From Peptoniphilus_A hominis (GTDB taxonomy: Bacteria; Bacillota; Clostridia; Tissierellales; Peptoniphilaceae), in NCBI RefSeq assembly GCF_040096015.1, contig NZ_JBBMFO010000005.1, forward strand, positions 1 to 64,000: a DNA stretch of 64,000 nt, given 5' to 3'. The position numbers and the translations under genes are program-made. Under the pieces are notes generated by a model that ran no database searches, was not told the DNA's origin, and saw nothing but the letters and a program-made list of their open reading frames with translations. Positions 15,789 to 24,962 of this stretch are shown here, piece after piece (the stretch's first letter is position 1; each line of letters opens with the position of its first letter).

Positions 15789-16877
15789 ATGAAACTTGGA
15801 ATCGTAGGACTACCTAATGTTGGTAAGTCAACTTTATTTAATGCCCTAACAAGTGCTGGTGCTGAAGCTGCAAACTATCCCTTTGCAACTATTGAGCCAA
15901 ATGTTGGGGTTGTAAATGTACCTGATGAACGATTAGATGTGCTTGCAAAGATTAGCAAGTCAGAAAAAATTGTTCACACTAATATAGAATTTTATGACAT
16001 AGCTGGTCTTGTTAAGGGTGCCAGCAAGGGCGAAGGACTTGGAAATCAATTTTTATCAAATATTCGTGAAGTTGATGCCATTGTCCATGTAGTAAGATGC
16101 TTTGACGATGAAAATATTATTCACGTTGACGGCTCTATAGACCCTCTTCGTGATATTGAAAATATAAATTTGGAATTAATTTTTTCAGACCTAGAACAAG
16201 TGGACAACAGATATGGCAAAGTGGTAAAAAAAGCTAGAGCAGAAAAATCTCTTGCCAAGGAAAGAGATCTATTGGAAAAAATAAAATTAGCCTTGGAAGA
16301 AGGAAGACCTGCAAGAGAAGTTGAACTTGACGAGGAAGAAGAAAAAATAATAAAAAATTATTCTCTTCTAAGTGCAAAGCCAGTCATCTATGTCTGCAAT
16401 GTGGCTGAAGAAGACATAAACAAGGAAGACAATGAATATGTAAAAAAAGTTAGAGCCTATGCAGAAAAAACTGGCGACGAAGTTGTTGTAATCTCTGCAG
16501 AAATCGAAGCAGAAATTGCGGCTCTCGACCAAGACGAAAAGGAACTCTTCTTGGAAGAACTTGGTCTCGATTCTTCAGGCCTCGACAAATTAATTAAGTC
16601 TTCCTACAAACTTTTAGGTCTAATTTCATTTTTAACTACTGGTGAAATGGAAACTAGGGCTTGGACTATTAAGAAGGGTTCAAAGGCTCCAACAGCTGCA
16701 GGAAAAATCCACACTGATATGGAAAGAGGATTTATTAAGGCTGACACTGTTAGCTACAAGGACTTAGTTGAGTCAGGTTCTGTTGCTGTGGCAAGAGAAA
16801 AGGGGCTTATAAGAAGTGAAGGTAAGGATTATGTCGTAGAAGATGGCGATGTAATTGTATTTAAATTTAATGTATAG
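15789..16877 (+). CDS. ychF: Redox/stress-linked ATPase YchF (Obg family)
   Basis: 362 residues. YchF/OLA1 is a P-loop NTPase that prefers ATP, binds ribosomes and modulates stress responses. G1 GLPNVGKST is at about 8-16, G3 DIAGLVKGASKGEG follows, and NVAEED stands in place of the GTP-specific NKxD, as expected for an ATPase. The C-terminal TGS domain ends in GDVIVFKFNV. ATG 15789 has GGAGG 7 nt upstream; an in-frame TTG at 15771 precedes that site. First gene of a run of five. Confidence 0.95.
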   Translation: MKLGIVGLPNVGKSTLFNALTSAGAEAANYPFATIEPNVGVVNVPDERLDVLAKISKSEKIVHTNIEFYDIAGLVKGASKGEGLGNQFLSNIREVDAIVHVVRCFDDENIIHVDGSIDPLRDIENINLELIFSDLEQVDNRYGKVVKKARAEKSLAKERDLLEKIKLALEEGRPAREVELDEEEEKIIKNYSLLSAKPVIYVCNVAEEDINKEDNEYVKKVRAYAEKTGDEVVVISAEIEAEIAALDQDEKELFLEELGLDSSGLDKLIKSSYKLLGLISFLTTGEMETRAWTIKKGSKAPTAAGKIHTDMERGFIKADTVSYKDLVESGSVAVAREKGLIRSEGKDYVVEDGDVIVFKFNV

Positions 16878-16884
16878 GTGATTT

Positions 16885-17712
16885 ATGATTAAACTAGTTT
16901 CTATGGATTTAGACGAAACTCTTTTGACTACAGATAAGGTCATTACAGAGAGTTTTGAATCCTTTGTAAAAAAACTAAAATCAAATAATATTATTCCAGT
17001 AGTGGCAACGGGAAGAGAATACTATTCTGCCCATAAATTTGTGGGAAATAAGGTTGACATAGATTTAATTTGCAACAATGGAAATGTAATTAGAGATAAT
17101 TTATCTGGCAAGGTTCATTATGTAAATCCAATTAGTGACGAAGACTTAAAGAGGGTCATGGCCTTTGATGACAATGACAAAGTCTTTACATCACTTCACA
17201 TAGAGAGAGATGATGGAATTGATCTTGTCTACAAGAAAAAGAATTTTACAAATTTTGAGGGCACTTATGTGGACGCCTTTAGGGGAAGAAATCTCGCTCT
17301 TGATGATTTTAATAATTTAGAGGGCAATCCTCTATCCATTGTCTTTGCAGGAAGCCATGACGATTTAGTAGGTCTTAGAAATAGGATGAGAGACGAAATT
17401 TCTGATAGATTTAATTTTCACATCATGAAAATTAGAAGAGAGCCAAAGTGGATGCTGGAAGTCTTGCAAAAATCTGGCGACAAATTTTACGGCGTAAAAA
17501 AATATGCAGAAATTAGGGGAATTGACTTAAAAGATGTTGCGGCAATTGGCGACGACTCCAACGATGTAATGCTAATAAAATCTGTTGGCCTTGGCATTGC
17601 CATGAAAAATGGTGTTGAAAGACTAAGAGAGGCAGCCGATGTGGTGTCTGACTTTGACAACAATAGTGATGGAGCAGTAAAAATTTTAGATAAGGTTTTA
17701 TTTGGTGATTAA
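16885..17712 (+). CDS. Cof-type HAD phosphatase
   Basis: 275 residues of the HAD superfamily, class IIB (Cof) subfamily. Motif I DLDETLLT carries the two catalytic aspartates (8 and 10); motif II is VVATGRE; motif IV is GDDSNDVMLI. These enzymes dephosphorylate small sugar or cofactor phosphates in the cytoplasm; the substrate cannot be read from sequence. A GGTGA site lies within the short gap after ychF. The next gene starts immediately after its stop. Confidence 0.88.
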   Translation: MIKLVSMDLDETLLTTDKVITESFESFVKKLKSNNIIPVVATGREYYSAHKFVGNKVDIDLICNNGNVIRDNLSGKVHYVNPISDEDLKRVMAFDDNDKVFTSLHIERDDGIDLVYKKKNFTNFEGTYVDAFRGRNLALDDFNNLEGNPLSIVFAGSHDDLVGLRNRMRDEISDRFNFHIMKIRREPKWMLEVLQKSGDKFYGVKKYAEIRGIDLKDVAAIGDDSNDVMLIKSVGLGIAMKNGVERLREAADVVSDFDNNSDGAVKILDKVLFGD

Positions 17713-18564
17713 ATGAATATTAACTGGTATCCAGGTCACATGAAAAAGACCATAGAGGACATAGAGGAAAAATTAAAACTCGTGGATTTTGTAATCGAGA
17801 TAATTGACTCTCGCATTCCCTATTCAAGTAGGAACCCTCTCTTTAAGGACCTTTTAAAAAATAAAAAGAGACTTTTAATTTTTAATAAGTCTGACTTATC
17901 AGATCCAAAATTAAATGAAGAGTGGATGGAAAAAATCACTGACGAAAATAATTTTGCCATATCTTACAATGCCATGAAGCCCAATGTAAATTTAGTTGTA
18001 AAAAAATCTGAAGAACTCATGGCAGATGAGATAAAAAAATACCAGGACAAGGGTCTAAAAAAGGGTCCACTTCGTGCAATGATTGTGGGCATACCAAATT
18101 CTGGCAAGTCAACTTTTATAAATTCAATTTCTGGCACAAAATCTGCAAGGACTGGCAACAGACCTGGAGTTACAAAGACAAATCAGTGGATAAAGATTCA
18201 CTCAAAGCTTCATCTCCTTGACACGCCAGGAGTTTTGTGGCCAAAGTTCGAAGAAAAGGTTGGACTTAACCTTGCCTTTACTGGTGCCATAAAAGATGAA
18301 ATTATGGATAGGGAAACTCTAGCCTTAAAATTAATTGAAAAATTAAAAAATATTGCACCAGCTTCTCTTGAAGAGAGATATAAAATTTCTGACATAAAAG
18401 AAATGTCGCCCCTTGAAATTATGGATGAAATTGGAAAAAACAGGGGCGCCCTTATGCGTGGCGGTCTCATAGATTATGAAAAAGTTTCTGGAATTATCTT
18501 AGACGAATTTAGAAAGGGAACTCTTGGAAGAATAACTTTGGAGGAGCCCAATGAATTTTTATAA
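17713..18564 (+). CDS. rbgA: Ribosome biogenesis GTPase RbgA (YlqF)
   Basis: 283 residues. RbgA is a GTPase needed for late assembly of the 50S subunit. Its G motifs are circularly permuted as expected: G4 NKSD (about 58), then G1 GIPNSGKST (about 125-133), then G3 DTPG. The N-terminal INWYPGHMKK is characteristic, and the C-terminal helical domain is present. It abuts the preceding stop and overlaps rnhB by 14 nt. The rbgA-rnhB order is also found in Bacillus. Confidence 0.95.
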   Translation: MNINWYPGHMKKTIEDIEEKLKLVDFVIEIIDSRIPYSSRNPLFKDLLKNKKRLLIFNKSDLSDPKLNEEWMEKITDENNFAISYNAMKPNVNLVVKKSEELMADEIKKYQDKGLKKGPLRAMIVGIPNSGKSTFINSISGTKSARTGNRPGVTKTNQWIKIHSKLHLLDTPGVLWPKFEEKVGLNLAFTGAIKDEIMDRETLALKLIEKLKNIAPASLEERYKISDIKEMSPLEIMDEIGKNRGALMRGGLIDYEKVSGIILDEFRKGTLGRITLEEPNEFL

Positions 18565-19168
18565 TTTTGAAAATGAATATTACGAAAAGGGCTACAAAAA
18601 TATATGCGGCATTGACGAAGTTGGCAGGGGTTGCCTCTTTGGCGATGTAGTTTCCTGTGCAATTATTATGCCCAAGGATGACTTCATCGAGGGAGTAAAT
18701 GATTCAAAAAAACTTAGTCCCAAAAAGAGAGAAGAACTCTACCCAAAAATTTTGGAGTCTTGCCTTGCTGTTGGCATTGGCAGGGCCAACCCAGATATAA
18801 TTGACAAGGTAAATATAAAAATGGCGACACACATTTCCATGATAAATGCTCTTGAAAATTTGCGCGACAAGGAAGGCAAAAAAGTTAGTGCAGATTGTGT
18901 CTTAATAGATGCAGAGACAATTGAAACTGGAATTTTTCAAAAGGCAATCATAAAGGGAGACGAGTCCTGCTACTCCATTGCCTGTGCCTCTATAATTGCA
19001 AAGGTCTATAGGGATAATCTTTGCGACAAGTGGGCAGAAGAATATCCTCACTACGGCATCGAAAAGCACAAGGGCTATGCCACAAAGTATCACAGAGAGG
19101 CACTTAAGGCTTATGGTCCAACAGTAATGCACAGAAAATCTTTTTTGAAGAATATAAAATCATGGTAG
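18551..19168 (+). CDS. rnhB: Ribonuclease HII
   Basis: 205 residues. It cleaves RNA in RNA-DNA hybrids and removes misincorporated ribonucleotides from DNA. GIDEVGRGCLFGDV (about 19-32) contains the first catalytic Asp-Glu pair; DAETIE and KGDESCYSIACASIIAKV carry the remaining acidic residues and the conserved core. The C-terminus has HKGYATKYHREAL. It overlaps rbgA and then yraN (7 nt), indicating tight coupling. Confidence 0.95.
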   Translation: MNFYNFENEYYEKGYKNICGIDEVGRGCLFGDVVSCAIIMPKDDFIEGVNDSKKLSPKKREELYPKILESCLAVGIGRANPDIIDKVNIKMATHISMINALENLRDKEGKKVSADCVLIDAETIETGIFQKAIIKGDESCYSIACASIIAKVYRDNLCDKWAEEYPHYGIEKHKGYATKYHREALKAYGPTVMHRKSFLKNIKSW

Positions 19169-19521
19169 GGCACAATTTATTTTTTGGGAATCTTGGAGAG
19201 GACATTGCCACAAAATTTTTGGAGCAAAAGGGCTATATAATATTAGAAAGAAATTACAGGGCTCTTGGGACAGAGATTGACATTATAGCAAGGGATAAGG
19301 ATGAAATTGTTTTTGTTGAAGTGAAGTCTCGTAACTCAAGAAAATATGGCGACGCCTATGAAGCTGTCACTGAATTTAAAATGCAAAACATAATACAGAC
19401 AGCAACAGCATATATTATGGAGAAAAATCTTTTTGACATAATGGTGCGTTTTGACATAATTGAAATTTATTTTAAGGAAAAGGAAATCAATCACATAGAG
19501 TCGGCATTTATGCTTTCATAA
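19162..19521 (+). CDS. yraN: YraN-family putative endonuclease
   Basis: 119 residues of UPF0102. The fold is that of PD-(D/E)XK nucleases: GTEIDIIARD (about 36-45) and IVFVEVKSRNS (about 48-58) supply the Asp and E-x-K residues. The biological role is unsettled; genes of this family often sit next to rnhB, as here. It is the last gene of the ychF-yraN run and its stop codon touches the terminator stem. Confidence 0.85.
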   Translation: MVGHNLFFGNLGEDIATKFLEQKGYIILERNYRALGTEIDIIARDKDEIVFVEVKSRNSRKYGDAYEAVTEFKMQNIIQTATAYIMEKNLFDIMVRFDIIEIYFKEKEINHIESAFMLS

Positions 19522-19545
19522 ACTAGGTTAAGCCTAGTTTTTTTA
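19521..19545 (+). terminator. Terminator after yraN
   Basis: 7-bp stem AACTAGG/CCTAGTT with a 5-nt loop, then a T run. It begins at the last base of the yraN stop codon. Confidence 0.75.
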
Positions 19546-19559
19546 TTTGCAATAAATAT

Positions 19560-19587
19560 TTGATTATTAAAAAACTTGTGTTATTAT
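19560..19587 (+). promoter_or_regulatory. Putative suf operon promoter
   Basis: TTGATT (19560-19565), 16-nt spacer, extended -10 TGT-TATTAT (hexamer 19582-19587). No Rrf2-type operator could be picked out with confidence. Confidence 0.5.
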
Positions 19588-19646
19588 AGTTAATAGAAAA
19601 AAACACAGTAATTTTGTATGAATTATTTTTTATAAATGGAGGAAGT

Positions 19647-20393
19647 ATGACAGAGTTATTAAGAGTAGAAAATTTAAGTGCAGGCGTGGAAGATAAGGAG
19701 ATCTTAAAAAATATAAATTTAAAAATTAATTACGGCGAAGTTCACGTAATTATGGGACCAAATGGTTCAGGCAAGTCCACACTTGCCAATGTAATTATGG
19801 ATAACCCAGTTTACAATGTGACAAGCGGCAAAATATTTTTAGATGGCGAAGACATAAGCGACCTTACAACAGACAAGAGAGCTAACAAGGGACTTTTTAT
19901 GTCCTTCCAAAGTCCAGAAGAAGTTCCAGGAATTTCTGTAGAAAATTTTATTAGAACAGCTAAGTCTTTAAAGGAAGACAAGACAATTTCTATTTTAAAA
20001 TTTAAAAAGGAAATCAAAAAGGAAATGGAAGAATTAAAAATGGATTCTTCTTATGCAGAGAGATACTTAAATGTTGGCTTCTCTGGTGGAGAAAAGAAGA
20101 AAAATGAAATTCTTCAAATGCTTATGCTAAATCCAAAGCTTGCCATTCTTGATGAAACAGATTCAGGACTTGATGTTGATGCAACAAGAATAGTTTCTAG
20201 TGGAATTGAAAAGTTTTTAAATAAGGACAATGCAGTTTTAATTATCACTCACCACAAGGAACTTATAGATAATATAAAACCTGACTTTGTTCACGTTATT
20301 TTAGACGGACAAATTGTAAAAGAAGGAGACGCTTCTCTAATTGATAAAATCGAAAAAGAAGGATTCAATTGGATAAGAGAAGAGGTGAAATAA
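19647..20393 (+). CDS. sufC: Fe-S assembly ATPase SufC
   Basis: 248 residues. SufC is the soluble ABC-type ATPase of the SufBCD scaffold on which iron-sulfur clusters are built. Walker A GPNGSGKST (about 36-44), signature FSGGEKKKNE, Walker B LAILDETDSGLD and the switch ITHH are all intact; the SufC-specific KK after SGGE is present. ATG 19647 has GGAGG 5 nt upstream; an in-frame upstream ATG extends 11 residues without a site. First gene of sufCBDSU. Confidence 0.95.
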   Translation: MTELLRVENLSAGVEDKEILKNINLKINYGEVHVIMGPNGSGKSTLANVIMDNPVYNVTSGKIFLDGEDISDLTTDKRANKGLFMSFQSPEEVPGISVENFIRTAKSLKEDKTISILKFKKEIKKEMEELKMDSSYAERYLNVGFSGGEKKKNEILQMLMLNPKLAILDETDSGLDVDATRIVSSGIEKFLNKDNAVLIITHHKELIDNIKPDFVHVILDGQIVKEGDASLIDKIEKEGFNWIREEVK

Positions 20394-21806
20394 TTGGCTA
20401 AGACAGAAAAAACTTATGTAGAAGACATGGACCGCGGCGTCTATGATATTAAAAATAAATTCACTTTTAGGTCCAAGACTGAAAAGGGACTTACAGAAGA
20501 AATTGTAAGACAAATTTCTGCTGAAAAAGATGAACCAGAATGGATGCTTGAAAGTAGACTAAAGGCATTAAAGATTTTTAATGAGAAGAAAAATCCTGAC
20601 TGGGGTCCAGACCTTTCAGAAGTTGATATGGATAAAATCACAACTTACATCAGACCTGATGCTGACATGTCTGACGACTGGAAAAATGTTCCCGATGAAA
20701 TAAGAGATACTTTTGATAAGCTTGGCATACCTGAAGCTGAAAAGGAAGCTATGCTTTCTGGTGTTGGAGCACAATATGACTCTGAAGTAGTCTATCACAA
20801 CATTCAAAAATATTTGTCTGACCAAGGAGTTATTTACACTGACTTTGAAAGTGGACTTAAAAAATATCCAGAAATCGTAAAAAAATATTTTAGCAAGTGC
20901 ATCACGCCAAAGCTACACAAGTACGCTGCCCTTCACTATGCAGTTTGGTCTGGTGGCTCTTTTGTCTATGTGCCAAAGGGAGTAAATGTAGATATACCTC
21001 TACAATCTTACTTTAGACTTAACGCTCCAGGTGCAGGTCAATTTGAGCACACACTAATTATCGTAGAAGACGGAGCCTACTGTCACTTCATAGAAGGCTG
21101 TTCTGCTCCAAAATATAATGTAATAAACCTTCACGCAGGTGCAGTTGAACTTTTCGTTGGCGAAGGTGCAACTCTTAGATATTCAACAATTGAAAACTGG
21201 TCAAGAAATATGTACAACTTAAATACAAAGAGAGCCATTGTTGAAAAAAATGGAAAGATCGAATGGGTTTCAGGTTCCTTTGGTTCAAAGGTTTCAATGC
21301 TTTATCCTGCATCAATTTTAGTTGGAGAAAATGCATCTAGTGAATTTACGGGCATTTCTTTTGCAGGTGAGGGACAAAATCTTGACACTGGGGCGCAAGT
21401 TGTTCACGCAGCACCACACACTAAGTCAACCATTAACACAAAGTCAATTTCAAAATCTGGCGGAATTGCAATTTATAGGGGTCTCGTTGAAATAAAGGAA
21501 AATGCTGTGGGCTCAAAGAACTCAACATCCTGTGAGTCACTTATGCTTGACTCAATGTCTCGCTCTGACACAATTCCTACAATAAATATTGAAAACAACG
21601 ACATCGACATTGGACACGAGGCAAAAATCGGAAGAATTTCTGACTCTGTAATTTTTTATTTGATGTCAAGAGGAATTTCAGAACAAGAGGCAAAGGAAAT
21701 GGTTGTAAGAGGATTTGCAGAGCCAATTGCCAAGGAACTTCCTATGGAATATGCAGTTGAGATGAACAACCTCATTAACCTTGAACTTGTTGGAGCTATT
21801 GGGTAG
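20394..21806 (+). CDS. sufB: Fe-S assembly scaffold SufB
   Basis: 470 residues. SufB is the main scaffold subunit and forms the cluster site with SufD. It starts with TTG right after the sufC stop, served by GAGGTG. Typical segments are seen: WMLESRLKALKIF, the beta-helix core with LHAGAVELFVGEGATLRYST, and the C-terminal MSRGISEQEAKEMVVRGFAE. Cys residues in FIEGCSAPKY and KNSTSCESLM match the conserved family positions. Confidence 0.95.
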   Translation: MAKTEKTYVEDMDRGVYDIKNKFTFRSKTEKGLTEEIVRQISAEKDEPEWMLESRLKALKIFNEKKNPDWGPDLSEVDMDKITTYIRPDADMSDDWKNVPDEIRDTFDKLGIPEAEKEAMLSGVGAQYDSEVVYHNIQKYLSDQGVIYTDFESGLKKYPEIVKKYFSKCITPKLHKYAALHYAVWSGGSFVYVPKGVNVDIPLQSYFRLNAPGAGQFEHTLIIVEDGAYCHFIEGCSAPKYNVINLHAGAVELFVGEGATLRYSTIENWSRNMYNLNTKRAIVEKNGKIEWVSGSFGSKVSMLYPASILVGENASSEFTGISFAGEGQNLDTGAQVVHAAPHTKSTINTKSISKSGGIAIYRGLVEIKENAVGSKNSTSCESLMLDSMSRSDTIPTINIENNDIDIGHEAKIGRISDSVIFYLMSRGISEQEAKEMVVRGFAEPIAKELPMEYAVEMNNLINLELVGAIG

Positions 21807-21813
21807 GTGAAAG

Positions 21814-22860
21814 ATGAATATAATTGGAAATGAAATTGCCTTTAAGACTTTTAGCTTTTTAAAGGTAAATGAAACTGAAATAAAAATTCCTGAAATTAAA
21901 GGGATCTTATATAGAGAAGTTGGAGAAAAAAATCCAGGAGAAATTTCTGAATTTGAAAAAATAAAATATGGAATTTCAGAAGATGCACTAGAATTAAATA
22001 GAAAATATTTAAATTATTATAATTCTTACGAGGCAAAAGAAGGTGAAGAGAGAGAAGACTTTAAGTTATTTGAATTAGATGACGATTATTCTGAACTCTT
22101 TGATCTTCATCACATTATTGCAGAAAAAAATTCAAAATTAAAAGTAGTTTTAGACTACACATCTTCTGGTCAAGGTGAAAAATTCAGAAATTCTGTAATA
22201 AAAGTTCTTGCCAAGGAAAATTCTGAAGTAGAAGTTTTCGTAATTGCAAGAGATGATGACAAGTCACTTGTCCTTGAATCCATTGGCATTTATACAGAAG
22301 ATGGAGCAAAGGTAACTCTTCACCAATATGAACTTGGGGCAGGAAAACTTTACACAAATTATAAGTGCGAGTTAATTGGAGAAAAATCTCAGTCAATAGT
22401 AGATTCAATTTACTTTGGTCAAAAGGACGAGTATCTAAACATGAATTACGACATGATTCACAGGGGCAAAAAGACTGAGTCAGATATTTTAGTTAATGGT
22501 GCCTTAAAGGATAGAGCCTTTAAAAATTTTAAGTCAAACCTACAATTTATTGAAGGGGCAAGGGGTGCTGTGGGCTCAGAAGAAGAGTATTCAATTTTAC
22601 TTGACGACACAGTTCATTCAGTATCAGTCCCACTAATGCTTGCCCACGAAGACGATGTAGTTGGCAATCACGCATCAAGTGCAGGTAAGCTTGACATGGA
22701 CCAAATATTTTATTTAATGTCTAGGGGCATTAGCCACGAAGAAGCTGAAGCCTTAATAGTTGAATCTAAATTTTCTCGTGCTATTGATGCTCTTTCTGAT
22801 GAAAAGTTGAGAAAAGAAGTTTGGGATTCAGTTAGAAAAATTATAAAGAGAGGAAATTAA
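21814..22860 (+). CDS. sufD: Fe-S assembly protein SufD
   Basis: 348 residues, related to SufB and forming the SufB-SufD heterodimer to which SufC binds. The beta-helix region and the C-terminal segment YLMSRGISHEEAEALIVESK are clear, and the conserved HASSAGKLD precedes it. AGGTGA lies upstream of the ATG, 7 nt after sufB. The N-terminal third is poorly conserved, as is usual for SufD. Confidence 0.93.
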   Translation: MNIIGNEIAFKTFSFLKVNETEIKIPEIKGILYREVGEKNPGEISEFEKIKYGISEDALELNRKYLNYYNSYEAKEGEEREDFKLFELDDDYSELFDLHHIIAEKNSKLKVVLDYTSSGQGEKFRNSVIKVLAKENSEVEVFVIARDDDKSLVLESIGIYTEDGAKVTLHQYELGAGKLYTNYKCELIGEKSQSIVDSIYFGQKDEYLNMNYDMIHRGKKTESDILVNGALKDRAFKNFKSNLQFIEGARGAVGSEEEYSILLDDTVHSVSVPLMLAHEDDVVGNHASSAGKLDMDQIFYLMSRGISHEEAEALIVESKFSRAIDALSDEKLRKEVWDSVRKIIKRGN

Positions 22861-22861
22861 T

Positions 22862-24103
22862 ATGTTTACAAAAAATGAAATTGAAGATATTAGAAAAGAG
22901 TTTCCCTTTTTAAAATTAAAGCCAAATGGCAAAGACATTGTCTACTTTGACAATGGGGCAACTACACAAAAGCCTCGTGAAATCATAGAAAATATAAAGA
23001 ATTTTTATGAAAATGAAAATGGAAACCCCCACAGGGGAGCTCACTATCTTGCCATGAAGTCCACAGTAGTTTATGAAGATGCAAGACAAAAGGTTGCCGA
23101 CTTTGTGGGAGCAAAAAAGGCAAGTGAAATTGTATTTTTAAGGAATGCAACAGAAGCACTAAATTTAATTGCCTACTCCTATGGACTTAATAATTTAAGT
23201 GAGGGCGACGAAATTTTAATTTCAATAATGGAGCACCACTCAAATTTAGTTCCTTGGCAAGAAGTTGCCAAAAAAACTGGGGCAAAATTAAAATATTTAT
23301 ACATTGACGAGGACAAACAAATTCCTTTTTCTGAAATTGAAGAAAAAGTCACTGAAAAGACAAAAATTTTGTCAATAACAGGTGCATCCAATGTAGTTGG
23401 AACAAATCCAGATATTGAAAAAATTGTAAAATACGCAAGAGAAAAGTCACCTGCAAAAATTATTTTAGACGGTGCACAACTTGTGCCTCACAGAAAAGTA
23501 AATGTAAGCCAGCTTGATGTTGACTTTCTTGCCTTTTCTGGACACAAAATGTATTCTGCTCTAGGCATTGGTGTCCTTTATGGCAAAGAAAAATTATTAA
23601 ATGAAATGGAACCCTTCCTATCAGGTGGCGACATGATTGAATATGTTTACGAAGACAAGACAACTTTCTTAGATGCACCACAAAGATTTGAAGCAGGAAC
23701 TGCCAATGTTGAAGGTGCAGTAAATCTTGCAGCAGCCATTGATTTTATAAATAAGTATGGCATGGATAAAATTGACGAATATGAAAGATATTTAACTGAC
23801 TATTGCTACGACAAATTAAAAAAATTAGATTATCTTGAAGTTTATACGACAAGCGACAAGAACAGGGCACCAGTAATATCTTTTAACTTTAAAGAAGCTC
23901 ACCCTCACGATGTTGCATCAATTCTTGACACTTTTGGCATTGCCATAAGGTCAGGTCACCATTGTGCTCAACCACTTCACAGATTTTTAGGTTCAAACTT
24001 TTCTTGTAGAGCAAGTTTTGCGATTTATAATACAGTGGAAGAAATTGATTATTTCGTTGAACATCTTGAAGATGTAAGGAGGATTTTAGGAATTGAATCT
24101 TGA
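22862..24103 (+). CDS. sufS: Cysteine desulfurase SufS (group II)
   Basis: 413 residues. A PLP enzyme that takes sulfur from cysteine as a persulfide for SUF. The N-terminal YFDNGATTQKP, the PLP lysine in FSGHKMYSALGIGVLYG, and the active-site Cys368 in RSGHHCAQPLHRF mark the SufS/CsdA group rather than IscS. The 11-nt overlap with sufU suggests coupled synthesis with its sulfur acceptor. Confidence 0.95.
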   Translation: MFTKNEIEDIRKEFPFLKLKPNGKDIVYFDNGATTQKPREIIENIKNFYENENGNPHRGAHYLAMKSTVVYEDARQKVADFVGAKKASEIVFLRNATEALNLIAYSYGLNNLSEGDEILISIMEHHSNLVPWQEVAKKTGAKLKYLYIDEDKQIPFSEIEEKVTEKTKILSITGASNVVGTNPDIEKIVKYAREKSPAKIILDGAQLVPHRKVNVSQLDVDFLAFSGHKMYSALGIGVLYGKEKLLNEMEPFLSGGDMIEYVYEDKTTFLDAPQRFEAGTANVEGAVNLAAAIDFINKYGMDKIDEYERYLTDYCYDKLKKLDYLEVYTTSDKNRAPVISFNFKEAHPHDVASILDTFGIAIRSGHHCAQPLHRFLGSNFSCRASFAIYNTVEEIDYFVEHLEDVRRILGIES

Positions 24104-24548
24104 TAATATTTACACTGAATTAATTTTGGAACATTCAAGAAATAAACACAATAGACATGAATTAGAAGATTACACTCACAAGGAACTTGGACACAATCCA
24201 AGTTGTGGCGATGAAATTACTCTTGAATTAAAAGTAAAAGATGGAATAATAGAAGACATTTCTTATACAGGTCATGGCTGTGCAATTTCACAAGCATCAA
24301 CATCAATAATGTGTGACAATGTAAAGGGCTTAAAGGTAGAAAAAGCCATTGAAAGGGCAAAAAAATTTATAGGAATGGTAAAGGGAGAAGTTACTGACCT
24401 TGATGAACTAGAAGATCTTGACGATGCCATTGCCTTTGAATCTATTAGCACACTTCCTGCCAGAGTTAAGTGCGCAGTCCTTTCCTGGTACACCTTAAAG
24501 GACATGTTAGAAAATAATAAAGAAGAAGGATCTTTTATTCCAGAATAA
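24093..24548 (+). CDS. sufU: Zinc-dependent sulfurtransferase SufU
   Basis: 151 residues. SufU accepts persulfide sulfur from SufS and hands it to SufBCD in Gram-positive bacteria. Metal ligands Cys38 and Asp40 (NPSCGD), Cys63 (HGCAISQAS) and Cys127 (RVKCAVLSW) are all present, and the SufU-specific insertion distinguishes it from IscU. The start is TTG 24093, served by AGGAGG 10 nt upstream, inside the end of sufS. Confidence 0.93.
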   Translation: MNLDNIYTELILEHSRNKHNRHELEDYTHKELGHNPSCGDEITLELKVKDGIIEDISYTGHGCAISQASTSIMCDNVKGLKVEKAIERAKKFIGMVKGEVTDLDELEDLDDAIAFESISTLPARVKCAVLSWYTLKDMLENNKEEGSFIPE

Positions 24549-24559
24549 GAGGTGATTAA

Positions 24560-24955
24560 ATGAAACTTTCTACTAAGGGTCGTTATGGACTCATGGCAAT
24601 GTATAATTTAAAGGAAAATATGGGCAAGGGTCCCATTGCACTAAAGGATATTGCAAAGGAAGAAAATTTATCTGAATCTTACTTGGAGCAACTCTTCACA
24701 CTCCTTAGGAAGGCTGACCTTGTGAAATCTATAAGAGGAGCAGGCGGCGGCTATGTCCTTTCAAGAGACCCAAAGGAAATTGCAATAGGAGAAATAATAA
24801 ATGCCCTTGAAGGAGACATGTCCCTTTCATGTTGCGACCTTGGCAAAAATTCTAATTGTGGCAAGCTTAAGGATTGTGCAACAAGAGATATTTTATCAAA
24901 ACTTCAAGGACAAATTGAAGATGTAATGGAGTCCATGACTCTAGCAGACATGTGA
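24560..24955 (+). CDS. Rrf2-family regulator, IscR-like
   Basis: 131 residues: a winged-helix DNA-binding domain (KLSTKGRYGLMAMYNL, GAGGGYVLSRDP) and a C-terminal cysteine cluster Cys91, Cys92, Cys100, Cys106. Such cysteines bind a [2Fe-2S] cluster in IscR; CymR of Bacillus lacks them, so iron-sulfur sensing is the better guess. It lies between sufU and iscS with short spacings, so it probably controls the same operon. The Bacillus counterpart at this place is cymR next to yrvO. Confidence 0.88.
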   Translation: MKLSTKGRYGLMAMYNLKENMGKGPIALKDIAKEENLSESYLEQLFTLLRKADLVKSIRGAGGGYVLSRDPKEIAIGEIINALEGDMSLSCCDLGKNSNCGKLKDCATRDILSKLQGQIEDVMESMTLADM

Positions 24956-24962
24956 GGTTATT